NCBI GenBank assembly: GCA_009823505.1 | Contig: VZQC01000590.1 | Coordinates: forward strand, 305,836 to 369,835 | DNA: 64,000 bases | Origin: Rhizomys pruinosus | Taxonomy: Eukaryota; Chordata; Mammalia; Rodentia; Spalacidae | Direction of reading: 5' to 3' | Shown: one piece after another, positions 47,594-58,490 of the stretch | How the letters are laid out: every line of letters begins with the position of its first letter | Numbering within the stretch: position 1 is the stretch's first letter | Program-made: the position numbers and the translations under genes | Notes under the pieces: generated by a model | What the model was told of the DNA's origin: nothing | The model's input: only the letters and a program-made list of their open reading frames with translations | Databases searched by the model: none

Positions 47594-48768
47594 TAAATTG
47601 GTACCAGAAGAGTGGGGGCCTTGCTGTGACAGACCTGACTTGGTGTTTTGGGGGAAGGATTGTGGGAGGCTTTGGAACTTTGGGCTGGGAAGGTCATTGA
47701 ATGCCTAAAGATAATTGCGATGGTGGAGCTTGGAGTCGTTTTGCTGAAGGAGTTGTAGAAGATGGATGTATGGCTTGTGAAGTTGCTAGTTTCAAAGGGG
47801 AGCAGAAATCATCAGGACTATGTAATCTGGTGGGTTCTGGTCAGCTGGGACGGAAGAATCAGCTATAATAACAAGAGACCAGGACCTGAAGTGAAAGCTT
47901 TGTTGTACTGGGACAATTGATGCTGGTTAGCTGGACTGAAAAATGAGCTGTAAGTAAAAAGACCAGCATCACGGATGGTGAAATCTTTCTGGGAAGAATT
48001 TCTTCAAAGTCAGAACACAGAAGCTATGACCCAGAAAGGGCCTGAACCTCCATCGTCAAGCTAGAAGCAGGACTTAGTAACATGTAAGAGTCTCCATATG
48101 GTTCTGGTGTTGAATTTTGAGGGGTTCACAGAGAGCAGCCGAGTCTTGGCACTGTGACAGGTCAAGAAAGACATTGTCGTAGAAGTGCACCTCGGTGGCA
48201 GTGAAGACCACTGGGATTGCAGTGGTCATGGAGAGAAGCTGAGGCGTTGCACCAGAAGAAGGTCAGAATAGACCATTGGTGAAGGGGCGGCCTCAAAGTT
48301 GCAGTGGTGACCCAAGAATTGTGAGATGCCGGGACGTGGACGACCACCCAGCAGGGGCAGTGTGGAATGAGGTTGGCCTGGGCTTTGAGCCGAGCGGCAG
48401 GTGCCACGGAAGGCAGAAGTTGAGAGGGGGAGATGCATGAGACCCGTTGGAACCCAGAAGATCGGGAGTGATTCCCAGGTGTCCAGCCTTGAGCTACTTT
48501 GCTGGACGTAGGTTTCATTTGAGAGTGCCTGATTCTTCCTTCAAAATAAGACAGTACTTGCTTCGGATTTTACAGCAGCCCCCAGTTAAGAGACGTTTTA
48601 ACAGACTGAACTTTTAAGGGTTTGGACATTCTAAGGACTGTGGGGCTTTTAAGGTTGTAGTATCTTAGGTTGTGTGATTAATGGTAACATCATATTTTGG
48701 GGATAAGACTGGAAAGGTGGTGGTTTAATAGTGATTGTTTTGTGTGTCAAGTTGACAAGGGTTCAATT
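47594..48768 (+). mobile_element. MaLR internal region
   Basis: Starts TAAATTGGTACCAGAAGAGTG GGG just after the LTR, as do MaLR internal regions, and continues with GGAGGCTTTGGAACTTTGGG. It encodes no gag/pol-like protein; open frames are under 120 codons and overlap antisense. A purine-rich stretch (GGGGATAAGACTGGAAAGG, 48699-48717) could be the polypurine tract. Confidence 0.7.
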
Positions 48769-49170
48769 TGTGCTGGAATGCTTTAGTGTCAACTTGACAC
48801 CCTGGTTGAGGGATCCTCAACTGAAATTTGGCTCCAGTGGATTGGCCTGTGGCCACAGCCGTCTGGGAGTATTGTCCCTTGAGTGTCAGCAGTGTTGGGA
48901 GGGCCACCACAAGGAGTGGTGCCACCCTGGGCAGTTGTTGTGTACCATAAAGAAGGCAGACTGGGCATGAACCAGGGAAGCTAGCCAGTAAGCAGCATTT
49001 TTTCCATGGCCTGTGCTTCAGCTTCTGCCTCCAGTTCCTGCCCTGAGTGCCTGCCGTGGGCTCCCTAATGATGAACTGTGACCCAGGAGAACTAGAGCTG
49101 AATAACCCTTCCTCCCCAAGTCCTTGTTGGGCAGAGTGTTTTGTCACGCAATGGAAGACAAATTAGGACA
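48769..49170 (+). mobile_element. MaLR-type 3' LTR
   Basis: TGTGCTGGAATGCTTTAGTG to GACAAATTAGGACA, alignable end to end with 47183-47593 but with many substitutions and short indels. Flanks CCTCT (before the 5' LTR) and CCTTT (after this LTR) are a possible 5-bp TSD with one mismatch. Confidence 0.75.
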
Positions 49171-49590
49171 CCTTTCAATATGTGGCTCCAGATTTAACAG
49201 GTAGGAGAATGACCTCATCTTCATCATATTCCTCCTGTTCTATTAAGGAGAGGGTAAGAAAGTCTCTCATATGAAACTTTGTGGCCCTATAAGGTTAAGA
49301 TTCATAGAATTTTAAACAGTTGTTACAAGTAGGGATCCACAGAGGGGTTTGATGTCTGTAGCAGTCTGAGGCTTTTTCTTCTTTCAGTTCATATGGGCCA
49401 ATCTTTCTGCTGGCACTTCCGGGTACATCCTATACAATGCAAACTGTGTCTTTTCTTTCTCAGCATTAGTTTGGTGACCATTTTTGACCGGTGGGACACA
49501 CAAATGTTTTCCCATAGTGGAGTTTTAAGCTTTGAATTGAAAAGTTTTTGTTGACAAAAAGGTTTCATATATGTCTGTATCCCCCCGTTT
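49171..49590. other. Unassigned sequence between MaLR and L1
   Basis: No clear ORF or repeat head. It may include additional L1 3' flank or older repeat sequence. Confidence 0.35.
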
Positions 49591-49920
49591 TTATTTGGAG
49601 TTTTGTTGTTTGACCAGGAGTCTCAAAACGGCAGTTGTAGTATGCATACCTATAGGAAGGAATCAAAGCGGCAGATTCCATCAAATTCACCCAAGCTGGA
49701 TTTAGGTGACTGTACGTCATTACGTGGAAGCAAAACGTAATTTTTTAAGTTAAATCATCTACAGGTAAAAGAATGCTACAAGATGAATACTGTACAACAG
49801 AAAACTCACAGAGAACATTTGTATGTGACAATTCCAAATTTATTGTTATACAGAATTTAGTAAAAAAAAACGAAGGTGACAACAATTTATATTTCCAATT
49901 AATCAAGGTGCATTACCGTG

Positions 49921-50111
49921 TTTTTTTTTGTGTTTTGTTTTTTTGTTTTGTATTTTGCTTTTGTAATTTGGCTTTTTTTGAGACAGGGTCTCCACGTAGC
50001 CCCAGCAGGCCTGAACACACTCTGTAGACAGACTGGCCGTGAACTCACAAGATCCGCCTGCTCTGCCTCCCAAGTGCTAGGAATGAAAGGCGTGTGCCAA
50101 CACGCCCAACT
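49921..50111 (-). repeat. B1 SINE inserted in L1 3' UTR
   Basis: T-rich tail, GAGACAGGGTCTCCACGTAG through GCGTGTGCCAACACGCCC. Flanked by GCATTACCGT (49910) and GCATTACGT (50112), a TSD with one indel. Confidence 0.93.
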
Positions 50112-52069
50112 GCATTACGTTTTTATCAGAACCTTTAAAACCAATTGTTTGTTTTAATATACACATATTTAACCTTTAGCTAAGGCTTAACACCATGTAA
50201 CCTGTAGGCAGAGTCTGCGCAAAATTGGATACCTGTTAAACTCACATCAAATTAAATATACTAGGAGAATATAGACACTTGTCCCTCTCCTTTCCCTCCC
50301 ACCCTTCCCCGTTCACCATTTCAGTCAGTTTTCTGATGCAGTCTTTCTGTTTGTTGTTTCTTTTTAATGAGTGCTTCCCCTCCCAACAAGAGATATTTAC
50401 AACTGGATTATTAGCGCTAGCATCCACACATGAGTGATACCAGGTCGGCGTTTGATTTTTTTTCTGTGACGGTGTTACTTCACTTAATATATTATCTTCT
50501 AGCGCAATCCGTTTACCGGCAATTTCATGATTCCTCTTCGTTTACCACTGCATAGAACTCCATTGTGTACATGTACCACATTTTCTCTTTTCACGTGTTC
50601 AGTTGAGGGCATTTAGGTTGGTTTCAACAGCGTTTTGCTATTGGTGGAACAGAGGCGGTAAGAATATAGCCGTGCCTGTGGTTTCTGCAGTAAGATGAAT
50701 CTTGTGGTAAGATACCCAGGAGTGGTATGACTGGGTCAAATGGCAAGCTCATTTTTGAAGTCTTCCAAGGGTTCTACACAGTGCTTTTCCATAGTGGCTG
50801 TACAAGTTTACATTTCCCAACCAGCAACGGATGAGTGTTTTCCCCTTTCCCCCCCACCACCTCTCCGCACTTTTGTTTGTCTTGATCCTTGCCAGTGCTT
50901 ATGAAGGGGAGATTATATCTTAGAGGGTATTAATTTCCATTTCCCTAATTATTAGGGGTGTTGAACTGTTTTTTAGATGTGTTCTCAACCAGCCTAATTC
51001 CTCCTCTGTGAATCCTCTATTCAGTTCTTTGCCCATCGTTTGAGTGGTTCATTTGTTTTTCTTTCTTTGGTTTTTTGAGTACTTTGTATACCCTGACTCC
51101 ACCTCTGAAGTAATACTTTGGTCAGAAGTATCGGCAGTGAAGGTTTCCCCTCCCACGCTGTGGGTTTTCTCTCACTTCCTTTATTGTGTTCTTTGATGTA
51201 CAGAAGCGTGTGAGTTTAATGAGGTCCCATTTGTCAATGTGAGGATCTTATTTCTTGTGCAGCTGCATATCGATTTAGAAGTCTTTTCCTATGCCTATGT
51301 CTTGTAGTCGCTGCTGCCAGTTTTTCTTCTATCACCTCAAGAGTTTTGGGTTTCCATATTGAGGTCTTTGATCCGTCTGGAATTGACTTTGTACAGGGTG
51401 AGAGGTAGAGGTTTAAATTTCCATTCTTCTACATGTGTGATCCGTTTTGACAACACCACTTACTGAAGAGGCTGTCTTTCCTGCTTTGTGTATTCTTGCC
51501 CCATTGTCAAATATGAGGTGGCTGAAATTGAATGGCTCAGGGTTTGGATCTTCAGTTTTATTCCATTGGGTCAACTGGGTCCCCGGTGGTTTTGTGCCAG
51601 TACCAGATGTTTTTATGACATAGCCCTGTAGTAATTGTTCGATGTCTGGTATAGCGAGCCCCCCTGTATTGCTCTTTGCACTCAGGTTGCTTTGGCTATT
51701 CGGGGTCTTTTGTTTTTCCAAATGAAAGTGAGTATTTTTTTTCCAAGCCTGTGAGAGCCTGGGTAGTTTTTTGATTGGGATTGCATTAAATCTGTACACG
51801 AGTTTGGGTAGAATGGACGTTTTTACTAGATTTATTTCCCCAATCCATGAGCATGGGGTTTGTCCATCTTCTGAGGTCCTCCTCAATTTCCGTCTTCAGG
51901 GGTTTAAAATTTTGGTTGTGCAGATCCGTGGTGGTCTTTGGATAGGTTTGTTCCTAGGTATTTTTATTGGTTTGAGGCTATTGTGAGTGGGAAGGTCTCC
52001 TTGTATTCCTTCTTCATTGCTTGTTTGTTGGTGTAAAGAAAGGCCCTTTTTTTTTTTTTTTTTCTAGGT

Positions 52070-54211
52070 TAATTTTTTATTCTTCCACTTTATGAAGTAA
52101 GTATTAATCGTTTCGTAGGAGTTTCTTGTGGAGTTCTTAGCATCCCTTAGGTAGAAACATATCCAGCAAAAGGGATGTTCTTGCAACTTCCTCTTTTCCA
52201 CTTCAGCACTAGTTTAATTTCCCTTTTCTTGCCTACTGCCCTAACAAGTGGTTTCAAACACATCATGTATTGAATGAGAGAAGAGATGGTAACAGCCTTG
52301 CAGAGTTCCACTTAAGGGAATGCTTCTGTCATTCCCCATGTTAGGTATATGGGCTGTGGGTTCCTGTATATGTGTGATTACATTGAGGAATGATCCCTCC
52401 AGACCAAATTCCCTCCAGGACTTTAAAACATGAAAGGATGCTGGATTTTGTCAAAGACTTTCTCCGCATCAATTGAGATGATGGTTGTGTTTTGTCTTCA
52501 AATCATTGATATGTTTGATTATGTTTATTGATTTTCGTATGTTGAACCATCCCTGCATCTCTGGTATGAATCCAACTGTCATGGATGGAGAGTCTTCTTG
52601 ATTGTGAGCTGTAAAAAATGTTGCTAGTATCTGTTTAGATTTTGGCCTATTGGTTCATTAGGGAGTGGGTCTTAGTTCTCCTCTTTGGTTGTATCTTTAC
52701 CTGTTTTAGTAATAGGTGATGCTGCTTCATAGAAGGGAAACTTCTGGGAGAAACTCCCTCCTTTGTATCTTCTAAACAAACTGAGTAGTAATGATTGGTT
52801 ATTTCTTTTTGGAAATATTTCATAGAATTCTGCTATGAACACCATCTGGGCCTGGGCATTTTTATGGTTGGGAGGTATTTTATTACTTCTTCATTCTTCA
52901 TGTATTATTGGTATATTTAGGTTGTCAGTCTCTTCTTGTTATCTTTGGTGATTCCCATGATTTCATATATTTCTCCATTTCTTCTAAGTTTTTCAATCGT
53001 TACAGTATAGGGTTTTGAAAGTATTCCGTATGATTGTCCCTGGATCTTTTCATTGTTTGTTGTGTATTTCCCCTTTCAATCTATAGATTTGGACTGCTCC
53101 TTTTTTCTTTTTGGTTAACTGGGTAGGGGTCTGTCTGATCTTATTTATCCTTTCAAAGAATAACTTTTGGATCATTGAGTTTTTTTTCTGTTTTCTTTAT
53201 TTCTATTTCATTGAATCTCTGCTCTGTTTTTTGTTATTTCTTCTTGTCTGGTGCATTTAGGGTTCATTTGTTGTTTGTCTCTCAAGTATTTTTTAGCTGC
53301 AGTGTTAGATCATCATTTGTGCTCTTTCTGTTTTGTAACATGGTAGGTCTTAGAGTATAAAATCATTTATCTAAACTCCCCTCTTAGTGACGCTTTTAAA
53401 GTTCTCCCATAGGTTTTGTGCTGTGTTGTATTATCATTGTCATTCGTGTCCAGCAATGTTGTTTATTTATTTCTTTGTCTTTCTTTCTGACCCATTCCAT
53501 TATTTCAGGAGAGTGTGTGTCTTAGGTCTCCATTCTTCTTGTAGGTTGTAGGGTTTATCCTGTGTGTCGATATTGATTTATGTATGGGCTGATAGAATGC
53601 ATGAGATTATTTCAATCTTTTGTATTTGGTTTGATTTTTTTTTTCCTGTGGTCCCAGTATATGGTCTTATTTGGGAAATGTCGTGTAGTGCTGAGTAGAA
53701 AGTGTATTCTCTGGTGTTTGGGTGACAATATTTGATAGATACTGTGAATGGTACATTTTGGTGTATTGTATCATTAGTTCAGAGTCTCTCTGTTATGTCC
53801 TTTTCCTGTTGACTGTCTAGAGACTTGTAGGTCTTGAATTCCCCCTACTATTATTGTTCTTCTGGGGTTCCATTTGTAGCCTTGGAGATCCTTAAGAATT
53901 TTCTTTAAAAGGTTGGTGCAACCACGTTTTTGTGCTGTATATATTTATTATTGTGAGATCTTCATCGTCACTTTTTCTTTAATAAGAGTCTGTAATGGCC
54001 CGATGGCCCTCTTTGATCTCTTTTTAATTCCGTTGTGCTTTGAAGTCTATTTTGTCCTATATTAGACATTAGCAATGCTGCTTTCTCTTTTTGGTCCACA
54101 ATTTGCTGCACTATTTTCTTCTATCCCTTGGTCACTGTAAAGTTGGTTCTTAGTCCTTGAAATTGGATGGAGGGTTTTCTTTGGTCGACAGCATATAGAT
54201 GGGTTTTGTTG
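52070..54211. repeat. Direct duplication in L1 ORF2, left copy
   Basis: Ends GGGTTTTGTTG immediately before the N. Same content as 54213-56349. The two differ mainly by single-base indels. Confidence 0.92.
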
Positions 54212-54212
54212 N
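54212..54212. other. Single unresolved base (N) at a sequence join
   Basis: The only N in the window. It separates the end of one copy of a 2.1-kb segment from the start of the next. Confidence 0.99.
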
Positions 54213-56349
54213 TATTTTGTATCCTACCACTTTATGGAAGTAAGTATTAATCATTTCTAGGAGGTTTCTTGTGGAGTTCTTAGCATCCCGTAGGTAGAAA
54301 CCATCATCCAGCAAAACGGGATGTCTTGACTTCCTCTTTTCCATTAGCACTCAGTTTAATTCCCTTTTCTTGCTTATTGCCCTAACAAGTGGTTTCACAA
54401 TACACTGTATTGAAGGAGAGAGGTGGTGACAGGACCTTGCCAAGTTCCACATTAAGGGGAATGCTTCTGTCATTCCCCATGTTAGCTGTATAATGGCTGT
54501 GGGTTTCCTGTATATGCTGTGATTACATTGAGGATGATCCCTCTCAGACCAAATTCCCTCACAGGACTTTAAAACATGAAAGGATGCTGGATTTTTGTCA
54601 AAGCACTTTCTCGCATCAATTGAGATGATGGTGTGTGTTTTGGTCTTCAAATCATTTGATATGTTTTGATTGATGTTATTGATTGTCGTATGTTGAACCA
54701 TCCCTGCATCTCTGGTATGAATCCAACTTGGTCATGGATGGAAGATCTTCTTGATTGTGAGCTGTAAAAAAATTTGCTAGTATCTTGTTTAGAATTTTGC
54801 TTTGGTTCATTAGGGTATGGGTCTTAGTTCTCCTTTTTGGTTGTATCTTTACCCTGTTTTCTAATAGGTATGCTGCTTCATAGGAGGGGAACTTCTGGGA
54901 GAACTGCCCTCCTTGTGTATCATTCTAAAAACGTGAGTAGTAATGATGGTTTTCTTTTTGGAAATATTTCTATAGAATTTCTGCTATGAACCATCTGGGC
55001 CTGGGCATTTTATGGTTGGGAGGCTATTTTATTACTTTTCATTCTTCATGTATTATTGGTATATTTAGGTTGTCAGTCTCTTCTTTGTTATCTTTGGTGA
55101 TTCCCAGATTTCAAATTTCATCCATTTCTTCTAAGTTTTTCAAGTCTTAGACAGTATAGGTTTTGAAGTATTCCTGGTATGAATTGTGCCTGGATCTTTT
55201 CATTGTTTGTTGTGTATTTCCCCTTCTACAATTCTATAGATTCTATCTGCTCCTTTTTTCTTTTGGTTAACTGGGGTAGGGTCTGTCATCTTATTTATCT
55301 TTCAAAGAAATAACTTTTTGGATCTCATTGATTTTTTTTCTGTTTTCTTTATTTCTATTTCATTGAATCTCTGCTCTGTTTTTGTATTTTCTTCTGGTCT
55401 GGTGCATTTAGGGTTCATTTGTTGTTGTCTCTCAAGTAAGTTTTTAGCTGCAGTGTTAGATCATCATTTGTGCTCTTTCTGTTTTGTAAATGGTAGGTAC
55501 TTAGAGCATAAAATCACCTTCTACTCCCCTCTATGGACTGGCTTTTAAGTTCCCCATAGTGTTGTGCCTGTGTTGTATTACATTGCATTCGGATGTCCAG
55601 CAATGTGTTTATTTATTGTCTTTGTATCTTTCTTTCTGACCCATTCCATTATTTGGAGAGTTGTGTGTTTATTCTCCATGTCTTCTTGTAGGTTTAGGGT
55701 TTATCCTGATGTGTCGATATTTGAGTTTATTGTATGCGGCTGATAGAATGCATGAGAATTATTTCAATCTTTTGTTTGGTTTGTTTTTTTTTTCCTGGGT
55801 CCCAGTATATGGTCTTATTTGGGAATGTCTGTAGTGCTGAGTAGAAAAGTGGTATTCTCTGGTGTTTGGGTGAAATATTTGATAGATGACTGTGAGTACA
55901 TTTTGGTTATTGTATCATTTAGTTCAGAGTTCTCTCTGTATAGTCCTTTGTTTCCTGTTTATCTGTCTAGGTACTTAGTAGGTCATTGAAAGTTCCCCCT
56001 ACTATTATGTCGTTCTGGGTTCAATTTGTAGCCTGGAGATCCTGAAGAATTTTCTTTATTCAAAGGTTGGTGCAACCAGCGTTTTTGTGCTGTATATATT
56101 ATGTATTGTGAGATCTTCATCGTCAATTGTTTCCTTTAATAAGATTGTACATGGCCCCTCTTTGGTCTCTTTTGAATTCCGTTTGCTTTGAAGTCTATTT
56201 TGTCTGAATTAGACTAGCAATAACTGCTTTCTTTTTGGTCACAATTTTGCTTGACATATTTTTTTCCATCCCTTTCAACTTAAAGTTGTTCTTATCCTTG
56301 AAATTCGATGGGGGTTTTCTTGTCAGACAGCATATAGATGGGTTTTGTT
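54213..56349. repeat. Direct duplication in L1 ORF2, right copy
   Basis: Starts TATTTTGTATCCTACCACTT, equivalent to 52070-52090. It reaches GGGTTTTGTT at 56349, where the left copy stops, then continues into L1 sequence expected next. Confidence 0.92.
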
Positions 56350-56639
56350 TCCTAAACCATTCTCCCAGTTATTCCTTTTGATTGGGAGTTTAGCCCATTA
56401 ATATTTTAGGTTATAATTTGAAAAGATGGATGTTGCTTCTTTCACTTATTATCCATTTGGGCTTTTGGCCTCTGATTCTACTCTGACAGTTATGTTTTTA
56501 TTAGTTTCTTCTTCTAGGTGTTTGAGGATTGTTGCTCCTCCTTCTCTTCTGCCCTTTGAATTGCTTCAAGCTTTTTTTATGACGAGTTGGTTTTCTGGGC
56601 ATGTATTCTATTATCTTCTAGTTTATGTCCTGGAAGATT

Positions 56640-57560
56640 TTCTCTCTCCTTCAACTTATATCGACATTTTTTGGTGGGTAAAGTATTCTGGGTTGGCATC
56701 CATAGTCCTTTAACCCTGGGAATGCTTTGCTCCATGTTCTTCTTGCTTTCATAGTTTGCACAGAGAAGTATGTTGTAATTCTGATGGGTTTCCCTTTGTA
56801 TTTAACTTGGTTTTCTTTTGTAGCCTTCAGAATTTGTCTGTTTTGGGCACCTAGCATTTTAACTATGATATGGTGTGGCGAATTTATTTTCTGATCCTTT
56901 CTATTTGGAGTCCTATGTGCTTCTTTTTTTTGCATGGGTTGTCTACTTTTAGTTTGGGGAAATTTTCACTATTATTCTGTTGAAGATTATGATCAGTATT
57001 ATTCTCTTGAGATTTTCTCCGTCCTCTATTCCTATAATGGGGAGGTTTGATCGGTTCATAGTGTCGCATATGTCCTGGTGTGAAACTGGGGGATGATGGT
57101 TAAAACTTTTTTCATATTCTTTCTTGAGCATTCTAGTTCCTCCATGTTATCTTCCAAGGATCTATATTCTGTGTTTGCATGCTTCCTCCATGAGACTTCT
57201 GAGGTTTTTTCCTTTCTTTATTTCTTGATTGGGTGAGTGTTCTTTCCGTTTTCAATTTTCCTCCTGTGTTTTTTTAGTATTTCCATTTTCCTTTTTGAAG
57301 TTTCTAAATCTCTTCTTGGTGATCCTTACTCGTTGGTTGTGTTCTTTTTCAGTGTTTCTGTTTCCTTTTGGAGTTTGTTTTTTTTTTTTTTCTCCCTCTA
57401 GTTCTTTCTTGGAGTTTGTCAATCTCTTCCTTTAGTTCTTTCTGAAATTTCATGTATCCCTCTAGGTCCTTTTGAGTTTCTCATTCTAGTTCATTTCTCT
57501 CTCTCCTTAGTTCTCTGACATTCTTCTTTATTTCTTTAATTTCTTGCATAGGTCTGCCAA
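56640..57560 (-). pseudogene. L1 ORF1 remnant
   Basis: Minus-strand frames give the ORF1p C-terminal region GKPIRITTYFSVQTMKARR and LKDYGCQPRILYPPKN (56651-56935), an upstream RNA-binding piece (56884-57069, HIGLQIERIRK) and a Glu/Lys-rich coiled coil (57200-57540). Frameshifts separate these pieces. Confidence 0.85.
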
Positions 57561-58257
57561 TATTCATCTAAGCTCTGTTCCTGGGTCACCTCCAAGGGGA
57601 TACCACTATACCTATCTCCTACAGGGTTGGTAGAGCCTGATGCAGGATTATCCTGCGCCTTTCCCATATTGTCCCTTTGTCCTGTCCCTTGCATGTGGGT
57701 TTACCTTTTGTGGTTCAAATCACATAACGGTCTTTTCACTATTTTAGTGGCTGGTTTTGCTTGCTTCCTTCCAATTGCACGTTTTTTTTTTTTCCTTGCC
57801 TACTCACTTGTTTATGGAGTATCGACTTGTCTAGGTTTCAGGCTTTCCCAATTTGCTTAGATATTGGATATGGCAGTCTAAGTCCCTCTTCCTCCTGTTC
57901 TTGAAAGGTTCTCCCAAAAAAAAAAAAAAAGACCTCTTGGATACTCTCTCACCAATTCCAGTTGTGGGGGGCAGGGGGATATGCCTGACTGGAGTGACTT
58001 CCAGGCTCCTGGGGCCCGCCTGCACAAAGACACAGAGGCACTGAACCTGGCACCACCGGCTGCAGAGAGGAAGGGCTGCTCTCCTCAGACAGCCACCCCC
58101 CACAAGGGTCCAGTGCTGAGACCCCTTTCCAGCAAACAGGAGTCAATCCACCCTAAAATCTACCTGTCTGGAGCGACTTTCGGACTCCTGGGGCCCATCC
58201 ACACAAAGACACAGAGGCACCCAACCTGGCACCACCTGCTGCAGAGGCGAAGGACCC
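57561..58257 (-). promoter_or_regulatory. L1 5' UTR with tandem promoter monomers
   Basis: Two GC-rich units are repeated with a period of 179 bp: CACAAAGACACAGAGGCAC occurs at 58023 and 58202, each flanked by CTCCTGGGGCCC and CCTGGCACCACC. This is the arrangement of rodent L1 monomer promoters, about one and a half monomers upstream of a non-monomeric tether (57561-57970). The GC-richness stands out from the surroundings. Promoter activity is inferred from L1 organisation only. Confidence 0.75.
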
Positions 58258-58490
58258 AGACATCATTTTCCAATTCAGTTTAAGCATATTCCCCATTCCC
58301 TTCTCCCCACCCCACCCGACCTCAGATCATGCATTCTGCCATAACTGTCCTGCATCTTTCTCTCAGTCTTTTTTTATGCCTAGGAATTCACATTTTCCTA
58401 CATTAATTTTATATTACTGTAAAATATGGATACATACTCTCCACCCATATACAATAATTTTAAGTAGTTGGATTGTTTGTCTTCTAAATT
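58258..58490 (-). repeat. L1 3' UTR fragment, short type
   Basis: CATCATTTTCCAATTCAGTT, C-rich tract, CATGCATTCTGCCATAACTG and TTTTATATTACTGTAAAATA match 42840-43050. The terminal A-tail part is missing because the L1 5' UTR abuts it directly at 58257/58258. Confidence 0.8.

Larger units (their letters stand above)
50450..56420 (-). pseudogene. L1 ORF2 remnant, containing duplicated middle
   Basis: The N-terminus near 56420 reads NINGLNSQSKG. RT-region pieces occur twice: at 52070-52650 and again at 54213-54750 (IDARKCFDKNPASFHV in the latter). The C-terminal half (51886-51413) has CSWIGEINLVKTSILPKLVY. No frame stays open for more than about 160 codons. Given the density of one-base indels, sequence error is as likely as decay. 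Confidence 0.82.
49591..58257 (-). mobile_element. Near-complete LINE-1, long-type 3' UTR and monomeric 5' UTR
   Basis: From right to left: 5' UTR with tandem monomers (58257-57970) and non-monomeric 5' UTR, ORF1 (about 57560-56640), ORF2 (about 56420-50450), then a 3' UTR of about 850 bp interrupted by a B1 and ending near an AAATAAAAA-type terminus at about 49591. The apparent 8.7-kb length includes a 2.1-kb direct duplication around the N at 54212; without it the element would be about 6.5 kb, a normal L1 length. Very frequent single-base indels break both ORFs. Confidence 0.9.

Noticed and set aside
48162..48518. 118-codon minus-strand frame in the MaLR internal region
   Set aside because: Antisense to the element, no known domain, and overlapped by another frame; chance openness in less AT-rich DNA.
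57981..58283. 100-codon frame with a repeated HTKTQRHP-type peptide
   Set aside because: The peptide repeat is produced by the tandem L1 5' UTR monomers read on the opposite strand of the L1.
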